Origin: Variovorax dokdonensis
GTDB lineage: Bacteria > Pseudomonadota > Gammaproteobacteria > Burkholderiales > Burkholderiaceae_C
Assembly: GCF_030316895.1 (NCBI RefSeq)
Contig: NZ_JASZYV010000002.1
Coordinates: 744,001-808,000, forward strand
Length of the DNA: 64,000 nt
Direction of reading: 5' to 3'
Shown here piece by piece: positions 1-8,059 of the stretch. The position numbers and the translations under genes were made by a program. Each line of letters starts with the position of its first letter. Within the stretch, counting starts at the first letter, position 1. Below the pieces are notes generated by a model. It saw only the letters and a program-made list of their open reading frames with translations. It made no database searches and was not told the origin of the DNA.

Positions 1-1
1 G

Positions 2-25
2 CGCCCGCTTCCAGGCGGGCGTTTG
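2..25 (+). terminator. Hairpin upstream of the gltJKL genes
   Basis: A 7-bp GC stem (cgcccgc/gcgggcg) with a 6-base loop is followed by a short T-rich run (tttgt). It sits about 40 bases before gltJ. In this transporter family the binding-protein gene normally precedes the permeases, so this may be a leaky terminator that lets the binding protein be made in excess. The upstream gene is outside the window, so that role is inference. Confidence 0.55.
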
Positions 26-64
26 TCTATCCGGCAACAACACAACAACAGCGAGGAGCCTGAG

Positions 65-820
65 ATGGCATGGGATTGGCAGGTCTTCTGCAAGGACACG
101 ATCGACGGTGAAATCGTGCCCGGCTGCTTCGGCACCGGCGACGCCTACACCTATCTGAACTGGATGATGTCGGCCTGGGGCTGGACGGTTTCGGTGTCGC
201 TTTGCGCGCTGGCGCTGGCGCTCATCGTGGGCTCCATCATCGGCATCATCCGCACGCTGCCCGACAACCCCTGGCTGGTTCGCCTGGGCAATGTCTGGGT
301 CGAGCTTTTCCGCAACGTTCCATTGCTGGTCCAGATCTTCCTCTGGTATCACGTCGTGCCGTCGTTGTTCCCCGTCATGCGCGATTTCCCGCCTTTCATC
401 CTCGTGGTGATCGCGCTGGGCCTGTTCACGTCGGCGCGCATCGCCGAGCAGGTGCGCTCGGGCATCCAGGCGCTGCCCAAGGGCCAGCGCTACGCGGGCA
501 TGGCGATGGGCTTTACCACGCCGCAGTACTACCGCTACGTCATCCTGCCGATGGCCTACCGGATCATCCTGCCGCCGCTCACGTCCGAATCCATGAACAT
601 CTTCAAGAACTCGTCGGTGGCCTTCGCGGTGTCGATCGCGGAGCTGACGCAGTTCTATCTGCAGGCGGGCGAGGAAACCTCGCGCAACATGGAGATCTAC
701 ATCGGCGTGGTGCTGCTGTACATCTTCTCCGCGCTGGTGATCAACCGCATCATGGCCTTCATCGAGAAGAGGTCGCGCGTGCCGGGCTTTGTCGCTGCCG
801 GTACCGGAGGAGGCCACTGA
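65..820 (+). CDS. gltJ: Glutamate/aspartate-type ABC transporter permease GltJ
   Basis: Inner-membrane permease of a polar amino acid ABC importer (His/Glu/Gln family). About 251 residues with several hydrophobic helices. The EAA-loop region that docks on the ATPase is visible around residues 140-170 (EQVRSGIQALPKGQRYAGMA). I chose the ATG that begins MAWDWQ because gaggag lies 8 bases upstream; the frame stays open upstream without a ribosome site. gltK starts one base after the stop. Substrate is inferred from resemblance to GltJ of Glu/Asp systems; other polar amino acids are possible. Confidence 0.88.
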   Translation: MAWDWQVFCKDTIDGEIVPGCFGTGDAYTYLNWMMSAWGWTVSVSLCALALALIVGSIIGIIRTLPDNPWLVRLGNVWVELFRNVPLLVQIFLWYHVVPSLFPVMRDFPPFILVVIALGLFTSARIAEQVRSGIQALPKGQRYAGMAMGFTTPQYYRYVILPMAYRIILPPLTSESMNIFKNSSVAFAVSIAELTQFYLQAGEETSRNMEIYIGVVLLYIFSALVINRIMAFIEKRSRVPGFVAAGTGGGH

Positions 821-821
821 C

Positions 822-1490
822 ATGACGAACCTTGATTTTTCCTTCTACAACTGGGACCTCGTCACCAGTTTCATCCTCAAGGGCTTCTACTTCAGCCTGT
901 TCCTCACGGCGGTGGCCACGGCCGGCGGCGTGTTCTTCGGCACCCTGCTGGCGCTGATGCGCCTGTCGGGCAAGAAGTGGCTGGACATCCCGGCCGCCAT
1001 CTACGTCAACGGCATGCGGTCCATCCCGTTGGTGATGGTGATCCTGGGTTTCTTCCTGATCGTGCCCTACATCATCGGGCGGCCCATCGGCGCGGAATAC
1101 TCGGCCATCATCACCTTCATCGCCTTCGAGGCGGCCTACTTCAGCGAGATCATGCGCGCGGGCATCCAGTCGATCCCGCGCGGCCAGGTCTTCGCCGGGC
1201 AGGCAGTGGGCATGACCTACAAGCAGAACATGACGCTGGTCATCCTGCCGCAGGCCTTCCGCAACATGCTGCCGGTGCTGCTCACGCAGACCATCATCCT
1301 TTTCCAGGACACGTCGCTGGTGTACGCCATCGGCGCCTACGACCTGCTCAAGGGCTTCGAGACCGCCGGCAAGAACATGGGCCGACCGGTCGAGTCGTAC
1401 CTGCTTGCGGCCGTCGTCTACTTTGTCATCTGCTTTGCTCTGTCTTGGCTGGTCAAGCGCCTGCACAAGAAGATCGCCATCATCCGTTGA
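822..1490 (+). CDS. gltK: Glutamate/aspartate-type ABC transporter permease GltK
   Basis: Second membrane subunit of the same importer, 222 residues, pairing with GltJ. The EAA loop is clear (EIMRAGIQSIPRGQVFAGQA). The start MTNLDF is preceded by a strong ggaggagg site 9 bases upstream and begins one base after the gltJ stop, so the two permeases are probably made in equal amounts. The C-terminus ends with a basic stretch typical of a cytoplasmic tail. Confidence 0.88.
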   Translation: MTNLDFSFYNWDLVTSFILKGFYFSLFLTAVATAGGVFFGTLLALMRLSGKKWLDIPAAIYVNGMRSIPLVMVILGFFLIVPYIIGRPIGAEYSAIITFIAFEAAYFSEIMRAGIQSIPRGQVFAGQAVGMTYKQNMTLVILPQAFRNMLPVLLTQTIILFQDTSLVYAIGAYDLLKGFETAGKNMGRPVESYLLAAVVYFVICFALSWLVKRLHKKIAIIR

Positions 1491-1508
1491 CCGAACCGAG
1501 GTACAGCC

Positions 1509-2258
1509 ATGTCTGACTCCATGATCGATATCAAGAACGTTTCCAAGTGGTATGGCCCGGTCCAGGTGCTCAACGACTGCAACGTGAGCATCAACAAGGG
1601 CGACGTCGTCGTCGTGTGCGGCCCGTCGGGTTCGGGCAAGTCCACGCTCATCAAGACCGTGAACGCGCTGGAGCCCATCCAGAAGGGCGACATCGTCGTC
1701 AACGGCATCCATGTCAACAATCCCAAGACCGACCTGCCCAAGCTGCGCTCCAAGGTGGGCATGGTGTTCCAGCACTTCGAGCTCTTTCCGCACCTGTCGG
1801 TCACCGAGAACCTGACCATCGCGCAGGTGAAGGTGCTTGGCCGCTCGCTCGACGAAGCCAAGACGCGCGGCCTGAAGATGCTCGATCGCGTCGGCCTCAT
1901 GGCCCACAAGGACAAGTTTCCCGGCCAGTTGTCGGGTGGCCAGCAGCAGCGCGTGGCGATCGCCCGGGCGCTGAGCATGGACCCGATCGTCATGCTGTTC
2001 GACGAGCCGACGTCCGCGCTCGATCCCGAGATGGTGGGCGAGGTGCTCGACGTGATGGTCGGCCTGGCCAATGAAGGCATGACCATGATGGTCGTGACGC
2101 ACGAGATGGGCTTTGCCCGCAAGGTGGCCAATCGCGTGATCTTCATCGACGTGGGTGGGCGCATCCTGGAAGATTGCTCCAAGGAAGAGTTCTTCGGCCA
2201 TCCCGAGAACCGCCAGGCGCGCACCAAGGACTTCCTGAACAAGATCCTGCAGCACTGA
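1509..2258 (+). CDS. gltL: Amino acid ABC transporter ATP-binding protein GltL
   Basis: ATPase subunit of 249 residues that powers the GltJK importer from the cytoplasmic side. It carries the full set of ABC motifs: Walker [11 protein letters not shown]-loop region, signature LSGGQQQR, Walker B VMLFDEP and the H-loop (VVTHEMG). Length is typical for the GlnQ/GltL family. It follows gltK by 18 bases and is the last gene of the operon, closed by a strong terminator. Confidence 0.93.
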   Translation: MSDSMIDIKNVSKWYGPVQVLNDCNVSINKGDVVVVCGPSGSGKSTLIKTVNALEPIQKGDIVVNGIHVNNPKTDLPKLRSKVGMVFQHFELFPHLSVTENLTIAQVKVLGRSLDEAKTRGLKMLDRVGLMAHKDKFPGQLSGGQQQRVAIARALSMDPIVMLFDEPTSALDPEMVGEVLDVMVGLANEGMTMMVVTHEMGFARKVANRVIFIDVGGRILEDCSKEEFFGHPENRQARTKDFLNKILQH

Positions 2259-2282
2259 TCCTTCGCCGATCGGCCTTTCCGA

Positions 2283-2314
2283 AGCGCCCCGCCTTGGCGG
2301 GGCGCTCTGCTTTT
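2283..2314 (+). terminator. Rho-independent terminator after gltL
   Basis: An 11-base perfect inverted repeat (agcgccccgcc / ggcggggcgct) is followed by ctgctttt. It closes the amino acid importer operon. Confidence 0.8.
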
Positions 2315-2413
2315 GGCGTATGCCAAGGCGACAGTGTTCTCTGAGCATCCGCAGGTTCACAATGAACTCAAGCCTGGGGTGTCCAGGCATCGCTCCTGCT
2401 CCAAGACGAACCT

Positions 2414-3475
2414 GTGGACTTCTCCGACACGCAGTCCCTGGTGCCCTGCAGGCATTGCGCCGAGCTGCTGCAGGATGGGGATCGCTTTTGCCGTTTTTGC
2501 GGCCTCGACCAGTGGGACGGCGAAGTCATCGACGTGAGCATTCCCGCCAGGCTCGACGCCCGGTTGCCGATGCTCGGCAAGTCCGCCCTCGCGACCGGCA
2601 CGGCCCTGGGTCGGCCGATGGCCCGCCAGCGAATGATCGAGCGCCCACCCCCCGCATCCGACGTGCCCGAGAGGTGGGAGCGCAACGGGCGCAGCGGCAG
2701 CCCGGTGATGATGGGCATTGCCATGCTCCTGCTGCTGCTGTTCGGCGTGATGCTGGTCTACGACCTCTATGCGGAGCGCCAGCGCGATGCCGAGCGACTG
2801 ACGCAGCTTGGGGAGCAGGTGGAGCAGATGCAGCGTGCCCTCGACCAGGGCGAATTGGGCGCTGTCGAGCGGATCATGAGAAGCCTGGGGGACGCCGCCA
2901 GCGCCGACCCGCGCGTCGCCGCGCTCAAGAGCACCCTCCGGCAACAGCAAGAGGCTATGCGGGCGCCAGTGGAAGAGGTCGCCGTGCCGACCCCTCCCGC
3001 CCGGACGCCTGCGCGCGCCGATCGCTCGCAACAGGCGGCAGTGCCACCTGACCCGGCTCCGACGCCCGCGCCGACGCCGACTCCAGCGCCGACGCTCGCT
3101 CCGGCGGCGACGGCGACCCCCACGCCGAAGCCGACGCCCACGCCAATACAACCCGCCCTGGCGGAAGTCGCGCCGGCGGGCGTCACGGTGCCAGCCCCTG
3201 CGCCATCGCTTGCCGGGAACGATGCTCCAGCGAGCCCCGCGAGCCCCGCGACCTCCCCGAGCCTTACGAGCCCCGCCCCTGCGATCGTCGCGCCTGCCCC
3301 GGACCTCGCGCCGTCGATCGCCCAAGCTGAAAGTGCCCCGGCCCCGGCCGCGGCCCCGGCACCGGCAGACACCGCGCCCGCTCCGATTTCCGATGCAGCA
3401 ACCAGCGCCGCGCCCACCCCCGCACCTGGCTGCAGCGATGCGCTTGCCGCCATGTCCTTGTGCGTCCAACCCTGA
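2414..3475 (+). CDS. Zinc-ribbon, single-pass membrane protein with Pro/Ala-rich tail, function unknown
   Basis: 353 residues, not assigned to a named family. The N-terminus holds a zinc-ribbon pattern with Cys12, Cys15, Cys26 and Cys29 (two CxxC knuckles 10 residues apart). One hydrophobic helix lies near residues 98-117, followed by a charged, probably coiled segment (about 118-185). Then comes a long Pro/Thr/Ala-rich tail (about residues 190-330) with PTPAPTPT-like repeats that probably spans the periplasm. The start is GTG. The stop lies 15 bases before the TAXI receptor gene, so the two are probably co-transcribed. The low-complexity tail makes the open frame less diagnostic, but the Cys pattern and helix support a real protein. 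Confidence 0.7.
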   Translation: MDFSDTQSLVPCRHCAELLQDGDRFCRFCGLDQWDGEVIDVSIPARLDARLPMLGKSALATGTALGRPMARQRMIERPPPASDVPERWERNGRSGSPVMMGIAMLLLLLFGVMLVYDLYAERQRDAERLTQLGEQVEQMQRALDQGELGAVERIMRSLGDAASADPRVAALKSTLRQQQEAMRAPVEEVAVPTPPARTPARADRSQQAAVPPDPAPTPAPTPTPAPTLAPAATATPTPKPTPTPIQPALAEVAPAGVTVPAPAPSLAGNDAPASPASPATSPSLTSPAPAIVAPAPDLAPSIAQAESAPAPAAAPAPADTAPAPISDAATSAAPTPAPGCSDALAAMSLCVQP

Positions 3476-3490
3476 GCAGGAGAGCGTCCC

Positions 3491-4576
3491 ATGACGATCC
3501 GATCCCTCTTCGCGTGCATCGGCCTGGCCATGCTGATGTCGATGCATGGCGCGGCCGCCCAACCGGCGCAATACAAGATCGTCACCGCATCGCCGAGCGG
3601 TACCTACATCCAGATCGGCCGCGACCTTGCCAAATGGGTCGCGGCGCCCGCGGACATCGAGCTGGAGGTGCTCGAATCCAAGGGCTCCGCGGAGAACGTG
3701 CGGCGCATGCGCTTCGAGCCCGGCGTCAAGCTGGCGCTGGTGCAGTCCGACGTGTTCCAGGCCTACCTGGACGAGGCGAAGACGGGCAACGCCGAAGCGG
3801 GCAACATCATCCGGCCGCTGCGGCTCATCCTTCCCCTTTACGACGAGGAGATCTATTTCGTCGTGCGCGCCGATTCGCTGATGACCGGCATCCACGAAAT
3901 CAAGAACAAGAAGATCGGCGTGGGCCCCTTGGGCAGCGGCACGGCGCTGACCTCGCGCACGCTCTATCAATTGATGTTCCAGGAGCCGTTGCCCGAAGGC
4001 AGCGCCCAGTACCTGACGAACGAGGAGGCGCTGGCCAAGCTGACGGTCGACAAGACCATCGACGTGGCGATCATCGTGGCCGGCCAACCGGCCAAGCTGT
4101 TCACCGACATGAAGCCCGAGGCCCGCAAATACATCAAGCTGCTCAAGCTCGACGAAGGGGTGCCCGAGGCCGCGCGGGCGCGCAAGACCTACTTTCCGGC
4201 CACCATCCGCTCGGCCAGCTATGCGTCATGGCTCGAAAGCGATGTGCCCACCTGGTCGGTCAAGGCCTACCTCGTCACCTACGACTACGGCCTGAAGGCC
4301 ACCGTCGGCCATCTGAGCCGCTTTGCCGAATCGCTGTGCAGCAACTTCGACAAGCTGCAGGCGAGCGGCCATCCCAAGTGGAAACAGGTGAAGTTGGAAC
4401 TGCCCTCGCTTGGGCAGGGCTGGCGCTACTACCCGCCGGTGGAAAAGAAGCTGCGCGCCTGCATCGCGGCCAGCGCCATGCCTGCGGCGAGCCCCGCCGG
4501 CTCCGTGGGCGTGCCCGGTGCGCCGGTGCGTCCCTGTACCGAGCAGGAACTGGTGCTGGGCATCTGCCGGCGTTGA
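3491..4576 (+). CDS. TAXI-family TRAP transporter solute receptor (orphan)
   Basis: 361-residue exported protein of the TAXI class of TRAP substrate receptors. A signal peptide spans about residues 1-23 (hydrophobic core, then GAAAQ). The mature start YKIVTASPSGTYIQIGRDLAKW and the IGVGPLGSGTALTSRTL segment are typical of the family. A ribosome site aggagag precedes the ATG. There is no 4TM or 12TM TRAP permease beside it; its partner is the zinc-ribbon membrane protein just upstream. It may act as a sensory or accessory binding protein rather than an uptake subunit. Ligand unknown. Confidence 0.8.
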   Translation: MTIRSLFACIGLAMLMSMHGAAAQPAQYKIVTASPSGTYIQIGRDLAKWVAAPADIELEVLESKGSAENVRRMRFEPGVKLALVQSDVFQAYLDEAKTGNAEAGNIIRPLRLILPLYDEEIYFVVRADSLMTGIHEIKNKKIGVGPLGSGTALTSRTLYQLMFQEPLPEGSAQYLTNEEALAKLTVDKTIDVAIIVAGQPAKLFTDMKPEARKYIKLLKLDEGVPEAARARKTYFPATIRSASYASWLESDVPTWSVKAYLVTYDYGLKATVGHLSRFAESLCSNFDKLQASGHPKWKQVKLELPSLGQGWRYYPPVEKKLRACIAASAMPAASPAGSVGVPGAPVRPCTEQELVLGICRR

Positions 4577-4612
4577 TGCGCGAGGGCGCTCTGCCGCCAC
4601 CGCGCCGCGCCA

Positions 4613-5527
4613 CTAGCGCCCCTGCAGGTGCGGGTGCTCCGAAAAAAGCTGCGCCGCCCAGTCGACGAAGGCGCGCACCTTGGGGCTCAGATGCCGGTTG
4701 GGCGGATAGACCACGTACATCGGCAGCGGGTCGCAGGTCCACTCGGGCAGCACCTGGACCAGTTCGCCGCGCTCCAGGTGCGGCGCCGCCTGGAAGGTGA
4801 CGCACTGCGAGATGCCGAAGCCCGCCAGCACCGACGAGAAGTGCGCGTTGGCCTCGTTCACGGCCACCCGGTAGGTCACCATGATCTCCAGCTCCTCGTC
4901 GTCCTTCCTGAACTGCAGCGGATACGGCCCGCGCGAACGCTGCGTGAAGTAGGCCACCACGTGATGGCGCTTTTCCAGCTCGCTGGGGTGCTGCGGCATG
5001 CCGTAGCGCTTGATGTAGTCCGGCGAGGCCACCGTCACGAAGGGCAGCGTGCCGATGCGCCGCGCCACCAGCGACTGGTCCTTGAGCTGGCCCACGCGGA
5101 TCACGCAGTCCACGTTTTCGCCCAGCAGGTCCACCGGCCGATCGGTCACGCCCATGTCGACCTGGATCTCGGGGTACAGGTCGCAGAATTCCTTGAGCCG
5201 CGGAATGACAAGAAGCTGCGCCGTGGAAGAGCCGATGTCGATCCGCAGTTGGCCCTTGGGGCTGGACTGCGCGTTGGTCATGCTCGACTCCAGCTCGTCG
5301 AAGTCGCTCAGCAGTCGGGCGGCGCGCTCGTAGTAGGCCGCACCGTCCGGCGTGACCGACACGCGGCGCGTGGTGCGGTTGAGCAGCTTGGAGCGCACCC
5401 GCTCTTCCAGCGATTGGATCTGCTTGGTCACCGTGCCCTTGGGCAGGTTCAGCGACTCCGCGGCGCGGGTGAAGTTGCCGGATTCGACGACACGCACGAA
5501 TGTGCGCATGGCAAGGATGGGGTCCAT
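4613..5527 (-). CDS. LysR-family transcriptional regulator
   Basis: 304-residue LysR-type regulator. The N-terminal winged helix-turn-helix is clear (MRTFVRVVESGNFTRAAESLNLPKGTVTKQIQSLE), followed by the usual effector-binding domain. It is transcribed away from the hydrolase-like gene and efflux operon. In Pseudomonas the LysR protein MexT controls mexEF-oprN, and the pump here resembles MexEF-OprN, so control of the neighbouring operon is a reasonable inference. It converges on the TAXI gene with about 36 bases between stops. Confidence 0.9.
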   Translation of the reverse strand: MDPILAMRTFVRVVESGNFTRAAESLNLPKGTVTKQIQSLEERVRSKLLNRTTRRVSVTPDGAAYYERAARLLSDFDELESSMTNAQSSPKGQLRIDIGSSTAQLLVIPRLKEFCDLYPEIQVDMGVTDRPVDLLGENVDCVIRVGQLKDQSLVARRIGTLPFVTVASPDYIKRYGMPQHPSELEKRHHVVAYFTQRSRGPYPLQFRKDDEELEIMVTYRVAVNEANAHFSSVLAGFGISQCVTFQAAPHLERGELVQVLPEWTCDPLPMYVVYPPNRHLSPKVRAFVDWAAQLFSEHPHLQGR

Positions 5528-5641
5528 GCTTTGTGCTTCTCCTCATGGCCCGGCAGTGCCGGGGAGCGGGATTCTCACATGCAGCCAAGCCGCGATTGTT
5601 CGTCCATCGGAAACAGACTTGCGTGTGCAGGGGCACTTCCG

Positions 5642-5664
5642 ACAAAAGCCCCAGGGCCTAATAT
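5642..5664 (+). promoter_or_regulatory. Possible promoter for the hydrolase-efflux operon
   Basis: A taatat hexamer at 5659-5664 resembles a -10 box; a weak ttccga lies about 16 bases upstream. The 185-base divergent gap between lysR and the hydrolase-like gene is where a LysR operator would be expected. I could not pick out one convincing T-N11-A site, so this is a low-confidence call. Confidence 0.3.
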
Positions 5665-5712
5665 CGGAACCATCAACACGCATTCCCCCATGCCGAACTA
5701 CAAGGTCTAGCC

Positions 5713-6588
5713 ATGTCGCCCCGAACGCCCGCCACCGCCACCGACGACCGCATCGCGTCGTCCGCCAACCCCTCGCAGGAGCTGGGGGAAGGCGAGCGCG
5801 AGATGGAGGTCAAGCTGCCGGGCCACGAGCCTGTGCTGGTGCGCCTGTACGGCGAGCGCAAGGCCGCCGGTGGGCCGCTGGTGCTGCATTTCCATGGCGG
5901 CACCTTTGCTTGCGGCGACCTGGACGATGGCCGCATGGTGGCCCGTCTTCTGGCGGAAAGCGGCGCGGTGGTTGCCTCGCTGGCCTATCCGCAAAAGCCC
6001 TTCCCGGAGCCCATCGAGGTGGGCTACGACATGCTGGCCTGGCTCTACAAGAGCCGCGTGAAGCTGGCGGGCAAGGATTCGCACATGTACCTGGCGGGCG
6101 AGGAAGCCGGCGGCAACCTCGCGGCGGCGGTGGCGATGATCGCCCGCGACCGTGGCCATCCGCCGCTGGCCGGGCAGCTCCTGCTGTCGCCCATGCTCGA
6201 TCCGTGCACCGGCTCGGCATCCCTGCGCGAGGCGCGTGATGCGGATGCCGACTCGCCTTGCAAATGGGCCGCCGGCTGGGCCAAGTACCTCGGCAAGCTG
6301 GCCGATGCGATGCACCCCTATGCGGTGCCCGGTACGTCGCTGCGCCTGTCGCGCCTGGCGCCCACGCTGGTGATGGTGGGCCAGGACGATGCGCTGCGCG
6401 ACGAGGGGCTGGCCTATGCCCATCGACTTCGCAGTGCCGGCAATGCGGTGACCGAGGTCGTGCTGCCCAGCTCCGCCGGCTGGGAAGATTCGCTGGCCCA
6501 GGGCGCCAGCGGCGAATGTCCCTGTGGTCTGGCCGTGAAGCAGCATCTGCGCACATTCCTCAGCGCAGCGCCGCCTCCGGCCGACTGA
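5713..6588 (+). CDS. Alpha/beta-hydrolase-fold protein, probably catalytically inactive
   Basis: 291 residues related to the hormone-sensitive-lipase esterase family. The oxyanion HGG motif is present (HFHGGTF). The nucleophile elbow, normally GDSAGG, reads GEEAGG, so the catalytic Ser is replaced by Glu. The acid loop is kept (GQDDALRDEG), but the usual C-terminal His (HGF-type) is absent; that segment reads SSAGWEDSLAQ. Two of three triad residues are therefore missing while the fold appears intact, which suggests a binding or regulatory role. It is the first gene before the efflux operon and diverges from lysR. Confidence 0.8.
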   Translation: MSPRTPATATDDRIASSANPSQELGEGEREMEVKLPGHEPVLVRLYGERKAAGGPLVLHFHGGTFACGDLDDGRMVARLLAESGAVVASLAYPQKPFPEPIEVGYDMLAWLYKSRVKLAGKDSHMYLAGEEAGGNLAAAVAMIARDRGHPPLAGQLLLSPMLDPCTGSASLREARDADADSPCKWAAGWAKYLGKLADAMHPYAVPGTSLRLSRLAPTLVMVGQDDALRDEGLAYAHRLRSAGNAVTEVVLPSSAGWEDSLAQGASGECPCGLAVKQHLRTFLSAAPPPAD

Positions 6589-6718
6589 GCGCCGCGGCGA
6601 GCCCTCGCGTTCGGGCCGCCGCCCCCCTCTACTTTCTGCCAAGCCTTTCGTATTGCCACTGGCGCCACCCGCGCCGGTTGGCCTGTTGCATCCCTTCGGA
6701 CCCAAAAGGAACCTCTTC

Positions 6719-7957
6719 ATGACCCGCCAACAGCTATCGACGTCTGTCCGCAAGGGCCTGTGGCCCACCTTGACCGCCATGACGGCCATTGCCGCCCTGG
6801 CCGCCGCGATCATTGGCCTGGACGCCCGCAAGGCCCAGGCGAGCAACATGCCGGCCGAAGCGCCGGCCGTGCCCGTGTCGGTGGCCACCGTGCAGGCCGA
6901 ATCGGTGCGGACGTGGGATGAATTCTCCGGCCGCCTGGAAGCCGTGCAGCGCGTGGACGTTCGCCCCCGCGTGGCTGGCGCCGTGCTGCAGGCGCATTTC
7001 ACCGAAGGCGCCCTGGTGCGCCAGGGCGACCTGCTCGTCACCATCGATCCGGCGCCCTACGCGGCCGAGGTCGATCGGGCCGAGGCCCAGGTCGCCGCCG
7101 CTCGCGCCCGGCTCGGCTACAGCCGCAGCGAACAGGCCCGCGCCGCCCGCCTCTGGGACGAACGGGCCATCGCGCAGCGTGAACTGGACGAGCGCAGCAA
7201 CGCGCTGCGCGAGGCAGAAGCCAATCTGCGGGCCGCCCAGGCTGCCCTGAGCAGCGCCCGCCTGAACCTCGACTACACCCAGGTGCGCGCCCCGGTGGCC
7301 GGCCGCATCGGCCGGCTCGAGGTGACGGTGGGCAACCTCGTCGGCGCCGGCGCGGCGGCACCGGTGCTGACCACGCTCGTTTCGGTCAGCCCGATCTATG
7401 CCAGCTTCGACGTCGACGAGCGAGCCATCGGCAAGGCGCTGAAGGAACTGCCTGGCGGCGCCGGCTCGCGCTCGGCGATCGGCCAGATCCCCGTGCAGAT
7501 GGGCACCGCCGCCAGTGACGGCACCCCATTCCAGGGCAAGCTGCAGCTCATCGACAACCAGGTCGACGCGCGCAGCGGCACGGTGCGGGTTCGCGCCGCC
7601 TTCGACAACGCTCAGGGCGAGCTCATCCCCGGCCAGTTCGCGCGCATCCGGATGGGGCAGGCCCGCAGCAACGAACTGCTGCTGGTCAGCGAGCGCGCCA
7701 TCGGCACCGACCAGGACAAGAAATACGTGCTGGTGGTGGGCCAGGGCGACAAGGCCGAATACCGCGAGGTGAGCCTCGGTGCGCCGGTGCGCGGACTGCG
7801 GGCCGTGCAGAGCGGGCTTTCGGCGGGCGAGCGGGTCGTGGTCAACGGCCTGCAGCATGTGCGCCCCGGCATGAAGGTGGCGCCGCAGATGGTGGCGATG
7901 GATGCCACCCTGGCCAAGGCCGCCACCCCCGACACGACACGCGTCGCCACCAACTGA
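6719..7957 (+). CDS. RND efflux periplasmic adaptor (MexE/AcrA type)
   Basis: Membrane-fusion subunit of a tripartite efflux pump, 412 residues. An N-terminal hydrophobic segment (about residues 12-35) anchors or exports it. The biotin-lipoyl-like half RVDVRPRVAGAV, an alpha-hairpin region rich in Ala/Arg (about residues 110-190) and the second lipoyl half (VRAPVAGRIGRLEVTVGNLV) follow in the standard order. Start MTRQQL is chosen for the aagga site 8 bases upstream; the frame is open earlier without one. The inner-membrane pump gene starts 102 bases later. Confidence 0.9.
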   Translation: MTRQQLSTSVRKGLWPTLTAMTAIAALAAAIIGLDARKAQASNMPAEAPAVPVSVATVQAESVRTWDEFSGRLEAVQRVDVRPRVAGAVLQAHFTEGALVRQGDLLVTIDPAPYAAEVDRAEAQVAAARARLGYSRSEQARAARLWDERAIAQRELDERSNALREAEANLRAAQAALSSARLNLDYTQVRAPVAGRIGRLEVTVGNLVGAGAAAPVLTTLVSVSPIYASFDVDERAIGKALKELPGGAGSRSAIGQIPVQMGTAASDGTPFQGKLQLIDNQVDARSGTVRVRAAFDNAQGELIPGQFARIRMGQARSNELLLVSERAIGTDQDKKYVLVVGQGDKAEYREVSLGAPVRGLRAVQSGLSAGERVVVNGLQHVRPGMKVAPQMVAMDATLAKAATPDTTRVATN

Positions 7958-8059
7958 TGGGCGCGCGCCTCGCCTGAAGACCAGGCGCGGGCGCCCCGCA
8001 CTCCAAACCAAATACCGATGTATCCGTGCCGGCCTTGGCGCCGGCTGGAGGGACTCGCC

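Noticed and set aside
3050..3170. Repetitive ccgacgcc/gccgacgcc stretch that might look like a tandem repeat array
   Set aside because: It encodes the PTPAPTP tail of the zinc-ribbon protein in frame; a low-complexity coding repeat rather than CRISPR or a mobile repeat.
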